DNA of 64,000 bases from contig MKVQ01000005.1 in NCBI GenBank assembly GCA_001899635.1, positions 434,001-498,000 of the forward strand, written 5' to 3'. Position 1 is the first letter of the stretch. The number at the start of each line of letters is the position of its first letter. The notes beneath the pieces were generated by a model. The model was not told the origin of the DNA and ran no database searches. It saw only the letters and a list, made by a program, of their open reading frames with translations. This stretch comes from Myxococcales bacterium 68-20 (GTDB taxonomy: Bacteria; Myxococcota_A; Polyangia; Polyangiales; Polyangiaceae). The position numbers and the translations under genes were made by a program. Below, piece after piece: positions 8,120 through 18,100 of the stretch.

Positions 8120-9496
8120 CTAGCCGCGCCCGACGACGACGAAGCGCTCGAGGTTGGGTGGCGGCCAGATCGCGCGCTGACGCGCGAGCTTACCGTCGCG
8201 CGCGCGGAACACGTACTCGCAGGGGTGGCCCCACGCGATGCCCGGCTCGCGATCGATGAAGAACAGGTGCCCCGTCCCGCCCTCCGCCCCCGGGAGGACG
8301 GCCTCTCCGAACGCGTCGCGGACGTCCCTCACATGCACCGGCTCCGGGAGCACGTAGACGACGGCGCCTCGCGTGAGATCGTCGTCCAGCGCAGCCAGGA
8401 CCTCATGTCGAACTGCGGGCGGCGGCGCATGTGCCCACCGGGGCCCGGGAAGCTCGGGCGCGCCGAACGCGAGGTCCATCACCTGCGAGACGGTCGCGCC
8501 CTTCTGGATCCGATCGGAGACCCGGACCACGCGGGGGCCGGCACCGGACACCTCCCCGAGCGTCTCGAGGCGGAACACCTGGTAGGGCTCCACCGAAGCG
8601 ACGACGAACGGCGAGCGCGTCGTCGCGACGAGCTGCACATGCGGGAACGCGCGACGGAGATCGCCGATGAGACGCGACTGCCATCGCGGATGGAGATGCG
8701 CGTCGATGTCGTCGATCACGTAGAGCAGCTCTTCGTTCGGTCGAGCGGTCGTCAGGCGCAGCAGCTCGAGGACCATGACGAGAACGGACTCGAACGCGTC
8801 GCCCAGCTCGCTCGACGAGGCCAGGCCGGCCGCGCTCGAGAACACGAGCTCACCGTCGGTCGTCATGTGATTGAACGCGTACGGCCAGAGGACGCGATCG
8901 ATGGCGCGCACAGCAGAGTCCCAGGCGGGGCCGCCGCGGCGGATGCCGGCGATCCAGTCGATGAGCGGATCGTGACCGTCGTCGAGCCGAGGATCGGTCG
9001 CGTCGTCCTCGGGGCCGTCATCGGCCACGTCGCTCCCGCTCGCGATCGAGAACGCCGCTCGCGGCGCGGGCTCCTGCTCGATGACTCGTCGCCAACGGTC
9101 GAACGCCTCCGCCGGCAGGGCACGGAGAGGCACGGACGCTGACGTCGAAGACCCCTTCGTGAGCTCCTTCTCGAGCGTGAGGATGACGCGCCCGCTGCCG
9201 TCTCGACTCTCGGGAGGGCGGGCGCCATGACTGGAGGGGGCGACGACGTCGTCGATGACGACGCGGCAGCGCGCGCTCTCGGCGGTGCGCCGGATGTCGT
9301 GCTCTCCGAGCTCCTCGCCCGCACCGACGGCCTCGGAGAGCAGGCCGGCGACGCCGCGGAGCAAGCTGCTCTTCCCCGCGCCGCTCTCACCGACGAAGAG
9401 GACGACATCGAGCGGCACGCCGCGCTCGTCGCAGAGGTTCACCTCCGCCCGCTCGAACGTGACGAAGCGTTCGAAGACCAGGCCTCGGAGACGCAT
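8120..9496 (-). CDS. AAA ATPase of the ABC/OLD-like type
   Basis: A 458-residue ATPase starting MRLRGLVFERFVTFERAEVN. This is the two-strand opening of SMC/ABC-like AAA proteins, followed by Walker A GESGAGKSS (36-44). Walker B and the catalytic acid are in LLYVIDDIDAHLHPRW, and a histidine/threonine switch strand follows (VQLVATTRSPFVVAS). The gap between Walker A and B is long, about 190 residues. No TOPRIM nuclease is evident after the ATPase. Such stand-alone ATPases are often annotated as ATP-binding proteins of defence or repair; no partner gene is next to it here, so I assign no function. The frame is open to a GTG at 9571, but family similarity begins at the ATG at 9496. No convincing Shine-Dalgarno is seen for either. 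Confidence 0.78.
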   Translation of the reverse strand: MRLRGLVFERFVTFERAEVNLCDERGVPLDVVLFVGESGAGKSSLLRGVAGLLSEAVGAGEELGEHDIRRTAESARCRVVIDDVVAPSSHGARPPESRDGSGRVILTLEKELTKGSSTSASVPLRALPAEAFDRWRRVIEQEPAPRAAFSIASGSDVADDGPEDDATDPRLDDGHDPLIDWIAGIRRGGPAWDSAVRAIDRVLWPYAFNHMTTDGELVFSSAAGLASSSELGDAFESVLVMVLELLRLTTARPNEELLYVIDDIDAHLHPRWQSRLIGDLRRAFPHVQLVATTRSPFVVASVEPYQVFRLETLGEVSGAGPRVVRVSDRIQKGATVSQVMDLAFGAPELPGPRWAHAPPPAVRHEVLAALDDDLTRGAVVYVLPEPVHVRDVRDAFGEAVLPGAEGGTGHLFFIDREPGIAWGHPCEYVFRARDGKLARQRAIWPPPNLERFVVVGRG

Positions 9497-9639
9497 GACG
9501 AACGGATACCACGCCGTCGGGCCCATGCGCCGGTCGACCGACGAACGGGCAGAAGCGGACGGCGGCTGCACGCTCGTCCGCCGACGCGTACCGCCCCGAC
9601 GCGCGACGCGCGGGCGGCGACCTCACGCCGAAAGTGAAA

Positions 9640-9671
9640 CGGCGCCGCCCTCGGGAGAGAGAGCGGCGCCG
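9640..9671 (-). terminator. intrinsic terminator of ahcY
   Basis: Arms CGGCGCCGC and GCGGCGCCG (9 bp) pair perfectly, continue through one mismatch into CTC/GAG, and close on a 6-nt loop. Read on the minus strand, 77 bp after the ahcY stop, the stem is followed by GTTTCACTTTC, a usable T-rich tail. Confidence 0.75.
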
Positions 9672-9748
9672 GCGGGGACCACCGTCACCCGCGCCGACGG
9701 TCCAGCGAGCTGGGCCCGTCGCGCCGGCGATGCGAGTCGGTCAGGCGA

Positions 9749-11059
9749 TCAGTAGCGGTAGTGCTCGGGCTTGAACGGCCCCTCGGTCGGAACGCCGAGG
9801 TACTCCGCCTGCTCCTTCGTGAGCTTCGTGAGCTTCACGCCGAGCTTGCCGAGGTGGAAGGCCGCGACCTTCTCGTCGAGGTGCTTCGGCAGCGTGTAGA
9901 CCTTCTTCTCGTACTTGCCCGGGTTCTGCCAGATCTCGATCTGCGCGAGGGTCTGGTTCGAGAACGACGAGCTCATGACGAACGACGGGTGGCCGTTCGC
10001 GCAGCCGAGGTTCACGAGGCGGCCGCGCGCGAGGAGCGTGATGCGCTTGCCGTCCGGGAAGACGAACTGGTCGACCTGCGGCTTGATGTTCACTTCCTTG
10101 ATCTCGGGGTTCTTCTCGAGCCAGGCGACGTCGATCTCGCAGTCGAAGTGACCGATGTTGCAGAGGATCGACTGATCCTTCATCGCCTTCATGTGCTCGG
10201 GGCGAACGATGCCCGCGCAGCCCGTGGCGGTGACGATGATGTCGGCCTGCGGAGCGGCCTCTTCCATCGTCGTGACCTGGTAGCCTTCCATCGCCGCCTG
10301 GAGCGCGCAGATGGGGTCGATCTCGGTGATGAGGACGCGGGCGCCGAGCGCGCGGAGCGCCTGGGCCGAGCCCTTGCCGACGTCGCCGTAGCCGGCGACG
10401 ACCGCCGTCTTGCCGGCGAACATGACGCCGGTGGCGCGCTTGAGGCCGTCGCCGAGCGACTCACGGCAGCCGTAGAGGTTGTCGAACTTCGACTTGGTGA
10501 CCGAGTCGTTGACGTTGATAGCGGGGACCTTGAGCGTGCCCTTCTTCGCCATCTCGTAAAGGCGGTGAACGCCCGTCGTCGTCTCCTCGGAGAGACCGCG
10601 GATCGGGTCCGGTCCCTCGAACAGCTCCGGGTGCTTCTCGTGGGCGATGATCGTGAGATCGCCGCCGTCATCGAGGATCATGTTCGGGCCCTTGCCGCCC
10701 TTGAATGCCTTGAGCTGCAGCTCGATGCACTCGTTGTACTCCTCCTCGGTCTCGCCCTTCCAGGCGAAGACCGGCACGCCCGTCGCGGCGATCGCGGCGG
10801 CGGCGTGGTCCTGCGTCGAGAAGATGTTGCAGCTCGTCCAGGTGACCTCGGCGCCGAGCGCCGTGAGGGTCTCGATGAGGACCGCGGTCTGGATCGTCAT
10901 GTGGAGGCAGCCCGCGATGCGCGCGCCCTTGAGGGGCTGCGACGGGCCGTACTCCTTGCGGATCGCCATGAGGCCAGGCATCTCGCTCTCGGCGATCTCG
11001 ATCTCCTTGCGGCCCCAGTCGGCGAGCTTGATGTCCGCGACCTTGTAGTTCGTGCTCAT
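9749..11059 (-). CDS. ahcY: S-adenosylhomocysteine hydrolase
   Basis: AhcY splits S-adenosylhomocysteine (SAH), the product of methyl transfer, into adenosine and homocysteine using bound NAD+. The 436-residue protein is full length: substrate domain with [14 protein letters not shown] and [30 protein letters not shown] (catalytic Lys and Asp region), the NAD Rossmann loop [13 protein letters not shown], and the C-terminal KPEHYRY that completes the neighbouring subunit's NAD site. A strong Shine-Dalgarno (AAGGAAAGG) lies inside the end of the upstream regulator gene, whose stop is only 4 bp before the ATG. The pair is therefore one operon, controlled as argued under that gene. Confidence 0.98.
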   Translation of the reverse strand: MSTNYKVADIKLADWGRKEIEIAESEMPGLMAIRKEYGPSQPLKGARIAGCLHMTIQTAVLIETLTALGAEVTWTSCNIFSTQDHAAAAIAATGVPVFAWKGETEEEYNECIELQLKAFKGGKGPNMILDDGGDLTIIAHEKHPELFEGPDPIRGLSEETTTGVHRLYEMAKKGTLKVPAINVNDSVTKSKFDNLYGCRESLGDGLKRATGVMFAGKTAVVAGYGDVGKGSAQALRALGARVLITEIDPICALQAAMEGYQVTTMEEAAPQADIIVTATGCAGIVRPEHMKAMKDQSILCNIGHFDCEIDVAWLEKNPEIKEVNIKPQVDQFVFPDGKRITLLARGRLVNLGCANGHPSFVMSSSFSNQTLAQIEIWQNPGKYEKKVYTLPKHLDEKVAAFHLGKLGVKLTKLTKEQAEYLGVPTEGPFKPEHYRY

Positions 11060-11063
11060 GGCT

Positions 11064-12140
11064 TTACTTTCCCTTTCCTTCTTTCACTAGGGTCCGGCGA
11101 ACGCTGGATCCTCTCGAACCGACAGACGGACTGCTCTCCTTCGACGACGTCGACGAGCAGCGTGCGATCAGCACCTGCCACGGCAGATGCGCATCCCTTC
11201 CCCGCCCGCACCACGCGGACGGGAGACGAACGACCTCGATGTCCTCGAGCCCCGCGGCGGCGGCGAACCCGCCGAGCTCCGCCGGCTCGAAGCCGAGCCA
11301 GAGGTCTGCCTCGTCGCGCATCGACTCGTCGTCATGGCGCTCGTAGTCGATGACCACGATCGCCGCGCCGGGACGCGCGAGGCGGGCGAGCTGCTTGACG
11401 AGATCGACCGGACGCGGCGCGTGGTGCAAGAGGCGCGAGGCGAACACGACGTCCGCACCTTCGCCCACGTGCTCGCGCAGCTCCGCGGCGCCGAGCTCCG
11501 ACTTCAACAGCTTCACGTTCTCGTAGCCGCGCGCCGCCACGCGAGCGCGGGCACGATCGAGCTGCGCCTCCGACCGATCGACGGCGACGACGCGCTCGAA
11601 CGCGGGCGCGAGCACGTCGAGGAGCCCTCCATCGCCGGTGCCTGCGTCGACCGCAAGGCGCCGGTTCGGCAGCAGACGAGCGAGCGCGGCCACGTAGGCC
11701 GCGGTCGCGTCGGCAGGCTCGAACACAGCTGCGTCCTTCGCGGGCGCCTGCGCGAAGAACTCGCGCGCCACGCGATCGCGCTCGCGCAGGACGTCCGCGA
11801 TGCGCGAGAGGCTCCCGTCGCTCTCGCAGAGCGCGCGGCCGCTCGCGAGCGCATCGGCGACGACGGGATCGGCCGACGCCGCCTCGGCGATCCGCACGAG
11901 CGCCCGAGTGCCCTGCTTGCGCGCGAGGACGAGCCCTGCGGCCTTCAGCGGCGCGACGTGGCGCGAGATGTTCGGCTGGCTCTCCGACAGGAGGACGGCG
12001 AGCTCGCCGATCGCGAGCTCTTCCTCCGCCGCGAGCGCGAGGAGACGCAGACGCACCGGCTCCGCGAGCACCCGGTAGAGCTCCCATCGCGTCGTCGAGC
12101 CGACGGCGGCGTCCATCACGAAGGCTCTATATTCCGTCAT
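11064..12140 (-). CDS. ArsR-type regulator fused to a methyltransferase fold (SahR-like)
   Basis: Residues about 15-95 form an ArsR winged helix ([19 protein letters not shown], then the recognition helix [20 protein letters not shown]). Residues about 145-325 form a class I SAM-dependent methyltransferase fold with motif [12 protein letters not shown] and the acidic strand VVAVDRSE. This architecture directly upstream of ahcY is that of SahR, the SAH-sensing repressor of methionine/SAM-cycle genes described in Proteobacteria, in which the methyltransferase domain is thought to sense SAH. From the family and context I infer that this protein controls its own operon with ahcY. The ATG at 12140 gives 358 residues; an ATG at 12116 ([10 protein letters not shown]) is possible and would leave an imperfect palindrome (12131-12146) in the leader. 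The last 30 residues are a charged tail that also carries the ahcY ribosome site. Confidence 0.88.
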   Translation of the reverse strand: MTEYRAFVMDAAVGSTTRWELYRVLAEPVRLRLLALAAEEELAIGELAVLLSESQPNISRHVAPLKAAGLVLARKQGTRALVRIAEAASADPVVADALASGRALCESDGSLSRIADVLRERDRVAREFFAQAPAKDAAVFEPADATAAYVAALARLLPNRRLAVDAGTGDGGLLDVLAPAFERVVAVDRSEAQLDRARARVAARGYENVKLLKSELGAAELREHVGEGADVVFASRLLHHAPRPVDLVKQLARLARPGAAIVVIDYERHDDESMRDEADLWLGFEPAELGGFAAAAGLEDIEVVRLPSAWCGRGRDAHLPWQVLIARCSSTSSKESSPSVGSRGSSVRRTLVKEGKGK

Positions 12141-12286
12141 ACGAATGAACGCAAGGAACGCCGCCGCAGGGTCCGCACGGCGTCAGCTGGCTGACAACGA
12201 GCCCCAGTGAGATCAGGGACATCCGGAGCGTTACTGCCCGCCACCATGCCGTTGGCTCTACCGATCGGAAGGGCTCGCCGGGTGGG

Positions 12287-12835
12287 TCATGCCCTTGGCG
12301 GAACGCTGGCGAGGTCGAGCTCGGGCCAGTCCGCCCCGTCGCGGTCGACCACCACGCAGTCCTCGGGCGTGCCGTCCTCGTGGACGAAGACGACGAAGTC
12401 GGTCTCCGAGTCGAGCGTCAGCATGGGGTGATGCCACACGCCGGGCCCGTAGCTGATGCCCTGCGGTCCCTCCGCGACGAACGCGGCGAGTGTCGAGAGG
12501 TCGGGACGATCGTTCCCGAGCGCGACGAGCGCGATGTAGCGCGATGCGTTCATCGGGATGAAGAGCTGCGTCGAGCACGGATGCTTCTCGAGCAGCGCCA
12601 GCGGTCGGCGCTCGCGCGGAACGGGACGCGAACGGAAGACCTTCACCTTGAGCGACGCAGTCGCCGTTCGTGTGTTCGTCACGTCGCACACGTCGTCGAA
12701 GCGGAGCGCAGTGCCGAGATTGGCAGTCGCTCCGGGCTCGCCCCGCGGCGAGGCCATGAGGACCCGGCCGTAGGGCGCGTACGCTTCCGGCGTCAGCCGA
12801 CGGGGAACGATGAGCTGGCTCACGGCGGCGACCAT
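12287..12835 (-). CDS. allA: Ureidoglycolate lyase (AllA family)
   Basis: AllA converts ureidoglycolate to glyoxylate and urea at the end of purine/allantoin breakdown. The 182-residue protein shows family landmarks: LTPEAYAPYGRVL near the start, VKVFRSRPV, the LEKHPCSTQLFIPMN strand, and GISYGPGVWHHPMLTLD with the conserved cupin histidines. The ATG at 12835 (MVAAVSQLIVPRRL) matches the family N-terminus; a TTG seven codons upstream is weaker. No other allantoin gene is beside it, so it may serve a scattered pathway. The 146 bp between it and the SahR-like gene start show nothing else clear. Confidence 0.88.
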   Translation of the reverse strand: MVAAVSQLIVPRRLTPEAYAPYGRVLMASPRGEPGATANLGTALRFDDVCDVTNTRTATASLKVKVFRSRPVPRERRPLALLEKHPCSTQLFIPMNASRYIALVALGNDRPDLSTLAAFVAEGPQGISYGPGVWHHPMLTLDSETDFVVFVHEDGTPEDCVVVDRDGADWPELDLASVPPRA

Positions 12836-12944
12836 AGCAGAGCCACGGCTGGCCAACAGACACGTGGTCGCGATAACGGACGTCGTGTCCGCTTGAGCCC
12901 TCGCTCTGGCGGAGTGTGCCGGCTATCCTGCGCCGCGCTCCGAG

Positions 12945-14999
12945 ATGACTCAGCCGTTGCGTTCGCCTGCCATGAGCTCCGCCTCTTCCGTGGAGCGTGA
13001 GGATCGCGCCGACCACGCGGACATCGACGCTCCTCCATCCGAGCCCGAGCCGCCGAAGGAAGCGAGGCAGACGCACCAAGAGAGCGGCCAGACGCGGCGC
13101 GTGTCGTCCGGAATCATCGCGAGCGGTTGGCATGCGGCACGGAGCAAGGCCCGCGTCCGGCGCTGGGTCGCGCGCACGCTCGTGATCGGTACGCCGGTCG
13201 CGCTCGTGCTCTACGACCTCGCGAGGCGGGGCACACGCATCGTCGACTTCGACGCGCAAGGGCTCTTCTTCTACTTCGCGAGCGCAACCGTCGGCGTCCT
13301 CCTCTGGACCAGCCTCCTCTCCGTGGCGACGCGCGCGCGCGGCCCCGCGCGCTGGCCGGTCCGCGTCGTCATCGCGATCTGCGCGCTCCTCTGCGTCGGC
13401 AGCCAGCTCTACACGTTCGCCCGCTACGGCGCGTACATGAACCATCGCGCCGTGCTCGTCGGGACGTCGTTCCTCCCGAGCGTCGGCCAGCAGCTGTGGT
13501 TCGACCGCTGGACGTTCCTCCGCTCCCTCCTCCCCTGCCTCGCGGTGGCGATCGCCGTCCCCGTCGTCGCCTCACGCCTCGCTCCGATGCGACGACGCGC
13601 GCGCGGATGGCTGTGCCTCGACGTCGCGCTCGTCGCGGCGATCACCGCGATGTTCGTCTCGCCGGAGCGCGGCGCAGAGCAAGGCCAACCGCCCGACGTG
13701 ATGTACGTCTCCGCGATGGGACAGCTCATGCGGGCGCGTTGGGATCACAACGAGACCGTCGAGCGCGTTCACCCCGGCCCGCGCTCACCGGAGCCGGTCC
13801 CCGCGTTCGTCGCGCGTCCGTCGCGCCAGCGAAACGTCGTCATGGTCATCACCGAGTCGGTGCGCGCCCAGAGCGTGTGTGTAGAGTACACGCCCGACTG
13901 CAAGTACACGCCGTTCTCGAACACGGTCGTGAAGGACCGCATCCCGCTCACGCAGATGCGTGCCCTCGACTCCACCACGGCGATCTCCCTCGCCGTGATG
14001 TGGAACGGCCTCCTCCCCACGCGGGACCGGAAGGACCAGCACACGGCGCCGCTCATCTGGGAGTACGCCCACGCGGCCGGGCTCGAGACCGCCTATTACA
14101 CTTCCCAGCACCTGCTCTTCGGCAACTCCGGCACCTGGCTCGCCGGCCAGCCGTGGACGAGGCACGTGAGCGCCACGCAGATCGAGCAGGACGCGACCTA
14201 CGAGGTCGGCGCCGACGACGGCAAGCTCGTCGACCATGTCCTCGGTGACATCGGTCACCTGAAGGAGCCTTGGCTCGCCGTCGTCCACCTGTCGAACACG
14301 CACTTCCCGTACAAGATCGATCCGAACGACATGCCCTTCACGCCCCAGGAGGAGGCGACGGGCCCCGGCTACGAGACCGAGATCCGGAACCGGTACCAGG
14401 ACTCGATCCACATGCAGGACAAGGCGCTCGCTCGATTGCTCCGCGAGCTGGGTACGCGGCCCGAGGCGGACCGCACGGTGATCCTCTACGTCTCCGATCA
14501 CGGCGAGCAGATGCGCGAGAAGGGGGCCGTCGGTCACACGGGGACGCTGTTCGACCCGGAGGTGCGGATCCCGTTCTGGGTCAACGCGCCGGACGGAACG
14601 CTGACCGATTCGGAGCGCAAGAGCCTCCACTCGCTCCGGACGACGCCGGTCACCCATCTCGACGTCCTCCCCACGGTCATGGACCTCCTCGGCTTCTGGG
14701 ACGCACCCGAGCTCGCCGCGCTCCGCACGAACATCGCGGGGCAGAGCATGCTGCGAGGAGGCTCACCCGTCGATCGCCCGCTCGTGATGACCAACTGCAC
14801 CGAGCTCTGGGCGTGCGCGTTCAAGAACTGGGGCGCGATCAAGGGGACGAAGAAGCTCATCGCGCACCAGGGCGACAGCTCCTGGAACTGCTACGACGTC
14901 GCGACGGACCCGCTCGAGGAGCACCGTCTCGACATCTCCGAGTGCGCCGACCTCCTCCCGCTCGCCGAGGGCACGGTCTCGGGAAAAAGACCCTTCTGA
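12945..14999 (+). CDS. Membrane phosphoethanolamine transferase / LTA synthase-like enzyme
   Basis: A 684-residue inner-membrane enzyme. A charged N-terminal segment (to about 70) precedes about five membrane helices (76-92, 105-128, 139-158, 195-212, 222-238), then an extracytoplasmic alkaline-phosphatase-fold domain from about 296. Metal and catalytic motifs match the EptA/LtaS group: NVVMVITESVRAQS (Glu 304), DSTTAISLAVMW (Thr 345 at the nucleophile position), YVSDHGEQMRE and the following GHTG. Such enzymes move phosphoethanolamine or glycerolphosphate from a phospholipid to an envelope acceptor; the acceptor here is unknown. It is the second such enzyme in 7 kb (the first at 6.1 kb). Start at ATG 12945; an ATG at 12972 is an alternative. 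Confidence 0.83.
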   Translation: MTQPLRSPAMSSASSVEREDRADHADIDAPPSEPEPPKEARQTHQESGQTRRVSSGIIASGWHAARSKARVRRWVARTLVIGTPVALVLYDLARRGTRIVDFDAQGLFFYFASATVGVLLWTSLLSVATRARGPARWPVRVVIAICALLCVGSQLYTFARYGAYMNHRAVLVGTSFLPSVGQQLWFDRWTFLRSLLPCLAVAIAVPVVASRLAPMRRRARGWLCLDVALVAAITAMFVSPERGAEQGQPPDVMYVSAMGQLMRARWDHNETVERVHPGPRSPEPVPAFVARPSRQRNVVMVITESVRAQSVCVEYTPDCKYTPFSNTVVKDRIPLTQMRALDSTTAISLAVMWNGLLPTRDRKDQHTAPLIWEYAHAAGLETAYYTSQHLLFGNSGTWLAGQPWTRHVSATQIEQDATYEVGADDGKLVDHVLGDIGHLKEPWLAVVHLSNTHFPYKIDPNDMPFTPQEEATGPGYETEIRNRYQDSIHMQDKALARLLRELGTRPEADRTVILYVSDHGEQMREKGAVGHTGTLFDPEVRIPFWVNAPDGTLTDSERKSLHSLRTTPVTHLDVLPTVMDLLGFWDAPELAALRTNIAGQSMLRGGSPVDRPLVMTNCTELWACAFKNWGAIKGTKKLIAHQGDSSWNCYDVATDPLEEHRLDISECADLLPLAEGTVSGKRPF

Positions 15000-15107
15000 G
15001 ACGGCGATCCCAGCCGCGCCCAACCGCGACCGAAGGCCCAACCACGCCTCCCGAGCGTGAGGTTTTTCCCCTGAAACCGGGGCGCCATTGTGCGACCATG
15101 GGTGTCG

Positions 15108-18100
15108 ATGGCGGAAGGCCCCGGGCAAAGGTTTCCCTCGCCTCCGAAGACGGAAGACGCGGGCGTACGGAGCGCCGGCCGACCGGAGTACGAGTCGGTC
15201 GATCTCGAGGACGTCGAGGAGGTGCCCCTCAGCGTCGACGAGATCAGCGCCATCGACATCGACATCGAGGAGGACAACGTCGACAAGATCCTCGCGATGA
15301 CCGGTGAGAACTGGTCGATCGATGCCCAGCGCGAGACGCTGAAGGAGGCGGCGAAGGATCCCGCCACAAAGGACAAGCGGGACGGAAGGGAGTCTCCGCC
15401 GCCCCCCGGCGTGAAGCCTTCGCTCCACATCCCGACGCCGTACGACTTCGGCGGGACCGATCGCCCATCGGACTCGATCCTCGTCGACGACGCGGAGCTG
15501 AGTGGTGCGGTGGAGCCTGCTGGAGGCGGCCGCAAGGCTGCACGGGGGATCGAGGAACCGGCGCGCCCTTCCCTCACGCGTCCTCCGCAGCGCACGATGC
15601 CCCCGCCGCTTCCCGGCGGACCGAGCTCGATCGCGCCGCCGCGCAGCTTCCCGCCGCCGCCGCTTCCACCCCATCGTCCCGGCAGCTCCGGCTCGGTCAG
15701 GCCCGGCGCGCCGGCGTCGCGCAGGCCGCCGCCTCCCCCGCTCCCGAAGTCGGACATCACCGGAGCATCGCGCGTTCATCCCGTCGCCCCGCCGGAGCGC
15801 GAGGCGCCGCGCATCTCTCCCGAAGGTCACACGCTCGTCGAGCTCCTGACGACGCGCATCGAGCGCCTCGCCGGCGCCGAGGACCGCGTCGGTCTCTCGC
15901 GCGCACACCTCGAGCTCGCGATCGTCCACGAGACGCTCGGCGACGACACGAAGGTCAACGCGGAGGTCACTGCAGCGCTCGAGGTCGATCCCGATCTCGC
16001 GCCCGCGCACGGGATCCTCCGTCGCCGCCTCCACCATCGCACGCAGCTCGTGCCGATGCTCCGCCACCTCGACCGCGAGATCGCGGTCGCCTCGGGCGAG
16101 GCCGCGACCGTCGAGCTCCTCGTCGAGCGCGCCCGCTTGCTCGTCGCTGGCGATCGCACGGACGACGCGCGCGACGCGTGGGAGCTGGTCCTCAGCCGCG
16201 CACCGCATCACTCCGCGACGCTGAAGGGCCTCGAGACGGATCTCGGACGGCGCGTCTTCGCAGACCGAGCGGACCGAGGTGCGGCCGCCGGATCGAAGGC
16301 CCCCGCCGGCAAGGACGACCTCGTCCCGACCACGGACGAGGACCGATGGGAGGATCTCGTCACCCATCTCGGCCGCATGGCCGACGCGTACTCCGCGCAG
16401 CCCGATCTCGCAGCGTGGATCCACGTGGAGCGCGCGCGCCTCCTCGAGCACCGCCTCGGTCGCGTCGATGCCGCCCGCGGTGCGTTCGAGCGCGCCCTTC
16501 GGCTCGACGGCGGCGTCGGTCCGGTCCGTGATGCCTTCACGCTCCACTGCGCCGCGCATCACGACACCGCTCGCCTCGCCGCCCTCCTCGCGGAGGAGGC
16601 GCGCCTCGAGCCTTCTTCGTCCCGTTGCGCGCGCCTCGAGCTCGATGCCGCGACGCTCGCACACACGCTGCTCGGCGATGACGCGCAGGCCGTCGCGCTC
16701 CTCGAGCACGCCGCCGCGCGCGCCCCGACGACCCCGTCGGTCGATCGTCGCGTGCTCGACGACCTGGTTCGCCTCTACGAGACCTCGGGACAATGGCCCG
16801 AGGCCGCGCGCACGCGTCGCGCCCGGCTGCGCTTCTTCACCGATGCCTCCACGCAGGTCTACGAGCTCAAGCGCCTCTCGGCGATCGAGGAGCGGCTCGG
16901 CAGCCTCGAGGACGCGATCGGAGACATCGAGCGCGCGCTCGAGATCGACCCCGATGACGCCACGCTCGTCGACGAGCTCGATCGCCTCCTCTCGCTCGCC
17001 GGCAAGGACGACGTCCGTATCGCGCTCTGGCACGGCGAAGCGCAGCGCACCGAGGAGGGTTCCAAGCGCGCGCGCTCTCTCGCGAAGGCAGCGCAGCTCG
17101 CCGAGGCGATCGGCCGACACGACGAGGCGCTACGACACCTCCGCGCGGCCTGGGTCGCGGCCCCCGGCGACTCCGAGATCCTCGATCAGCTCTCCCGCCT
17201 GATGTCGCCCGCTCCGACGGAGACCTTCGACCGCGAGGTCCGCGGGCTGATCGAGCTCTACTCGCAGGCCGCGCAGGCCACGCGCGACACCGGGCGCCGT
17301 GTCGCCTACCTCGAGAAGGTCGCCGTCCTCTGGGAAGAGCTCGTTGGCGATCAACTCCGCGCGACGCGCACGTTCGAGGAGATCCTGCGGCTCGAGCCCG
17401 GGCGCCGTGGCGCGGTCCTCGGCCTCGAGCGCACCGCCGGTCGCGTCGGCGACGACCGCGCCCTCTCCCGGGCGCTCTCCGACGAGGCAAAGCTCGCCGA
17501 AGACGGCGTCGACGTCCTCGGCCTCCGCGTTCGCTCGGCGCAGGTCCTCTCGCGCGTCGACCCCGCGCGGGCTGCGAGCCTCGTCCACGAGGTCCTCGAG
17601 CAGGATCCTCACCACGTCGCTGCGCGCGCGCTCGAGACGCGCCTCCACGAGGAGGCCGGGCGCTGGGAGCTCGCGACCCAGTCGATCAGGGCCCGCCTCG
17701 ACATCGTCGTCACCACGATGGACAAGGTCGCGCTCTGGCTCCAGCTCGCGCAGATCTACGACGCGCGCCTGCGCGATCCGAAGTCCGCCGTGGAAGCGCT
17801 GCAGGAGGCTCGCAAGGCCGACCCGATCCATCCGGTGCCGCCCGAGGAGATCGCGCGCGTGCTCGAAGCCGCGGGCGACGCAAAGGCGCTCCGTGTCTCG
17901 ATCGAGCAGCTCTCCCAGGACGCGATCACCCCGCAGGAGCGCGCGCGCCACCTCACCCACGCCGCCGAGATCGACGAGCTCCGGCTCATGGACGATCTCA
18001 GCGCCGCGACGCTCTACGCGCGCGCCCTCACCGAGACGCCGGAGGACGAGCTCATCGCCGACCGCCTCGTGCGCGTGCTCGCACGCCGCATCGTCACCAC

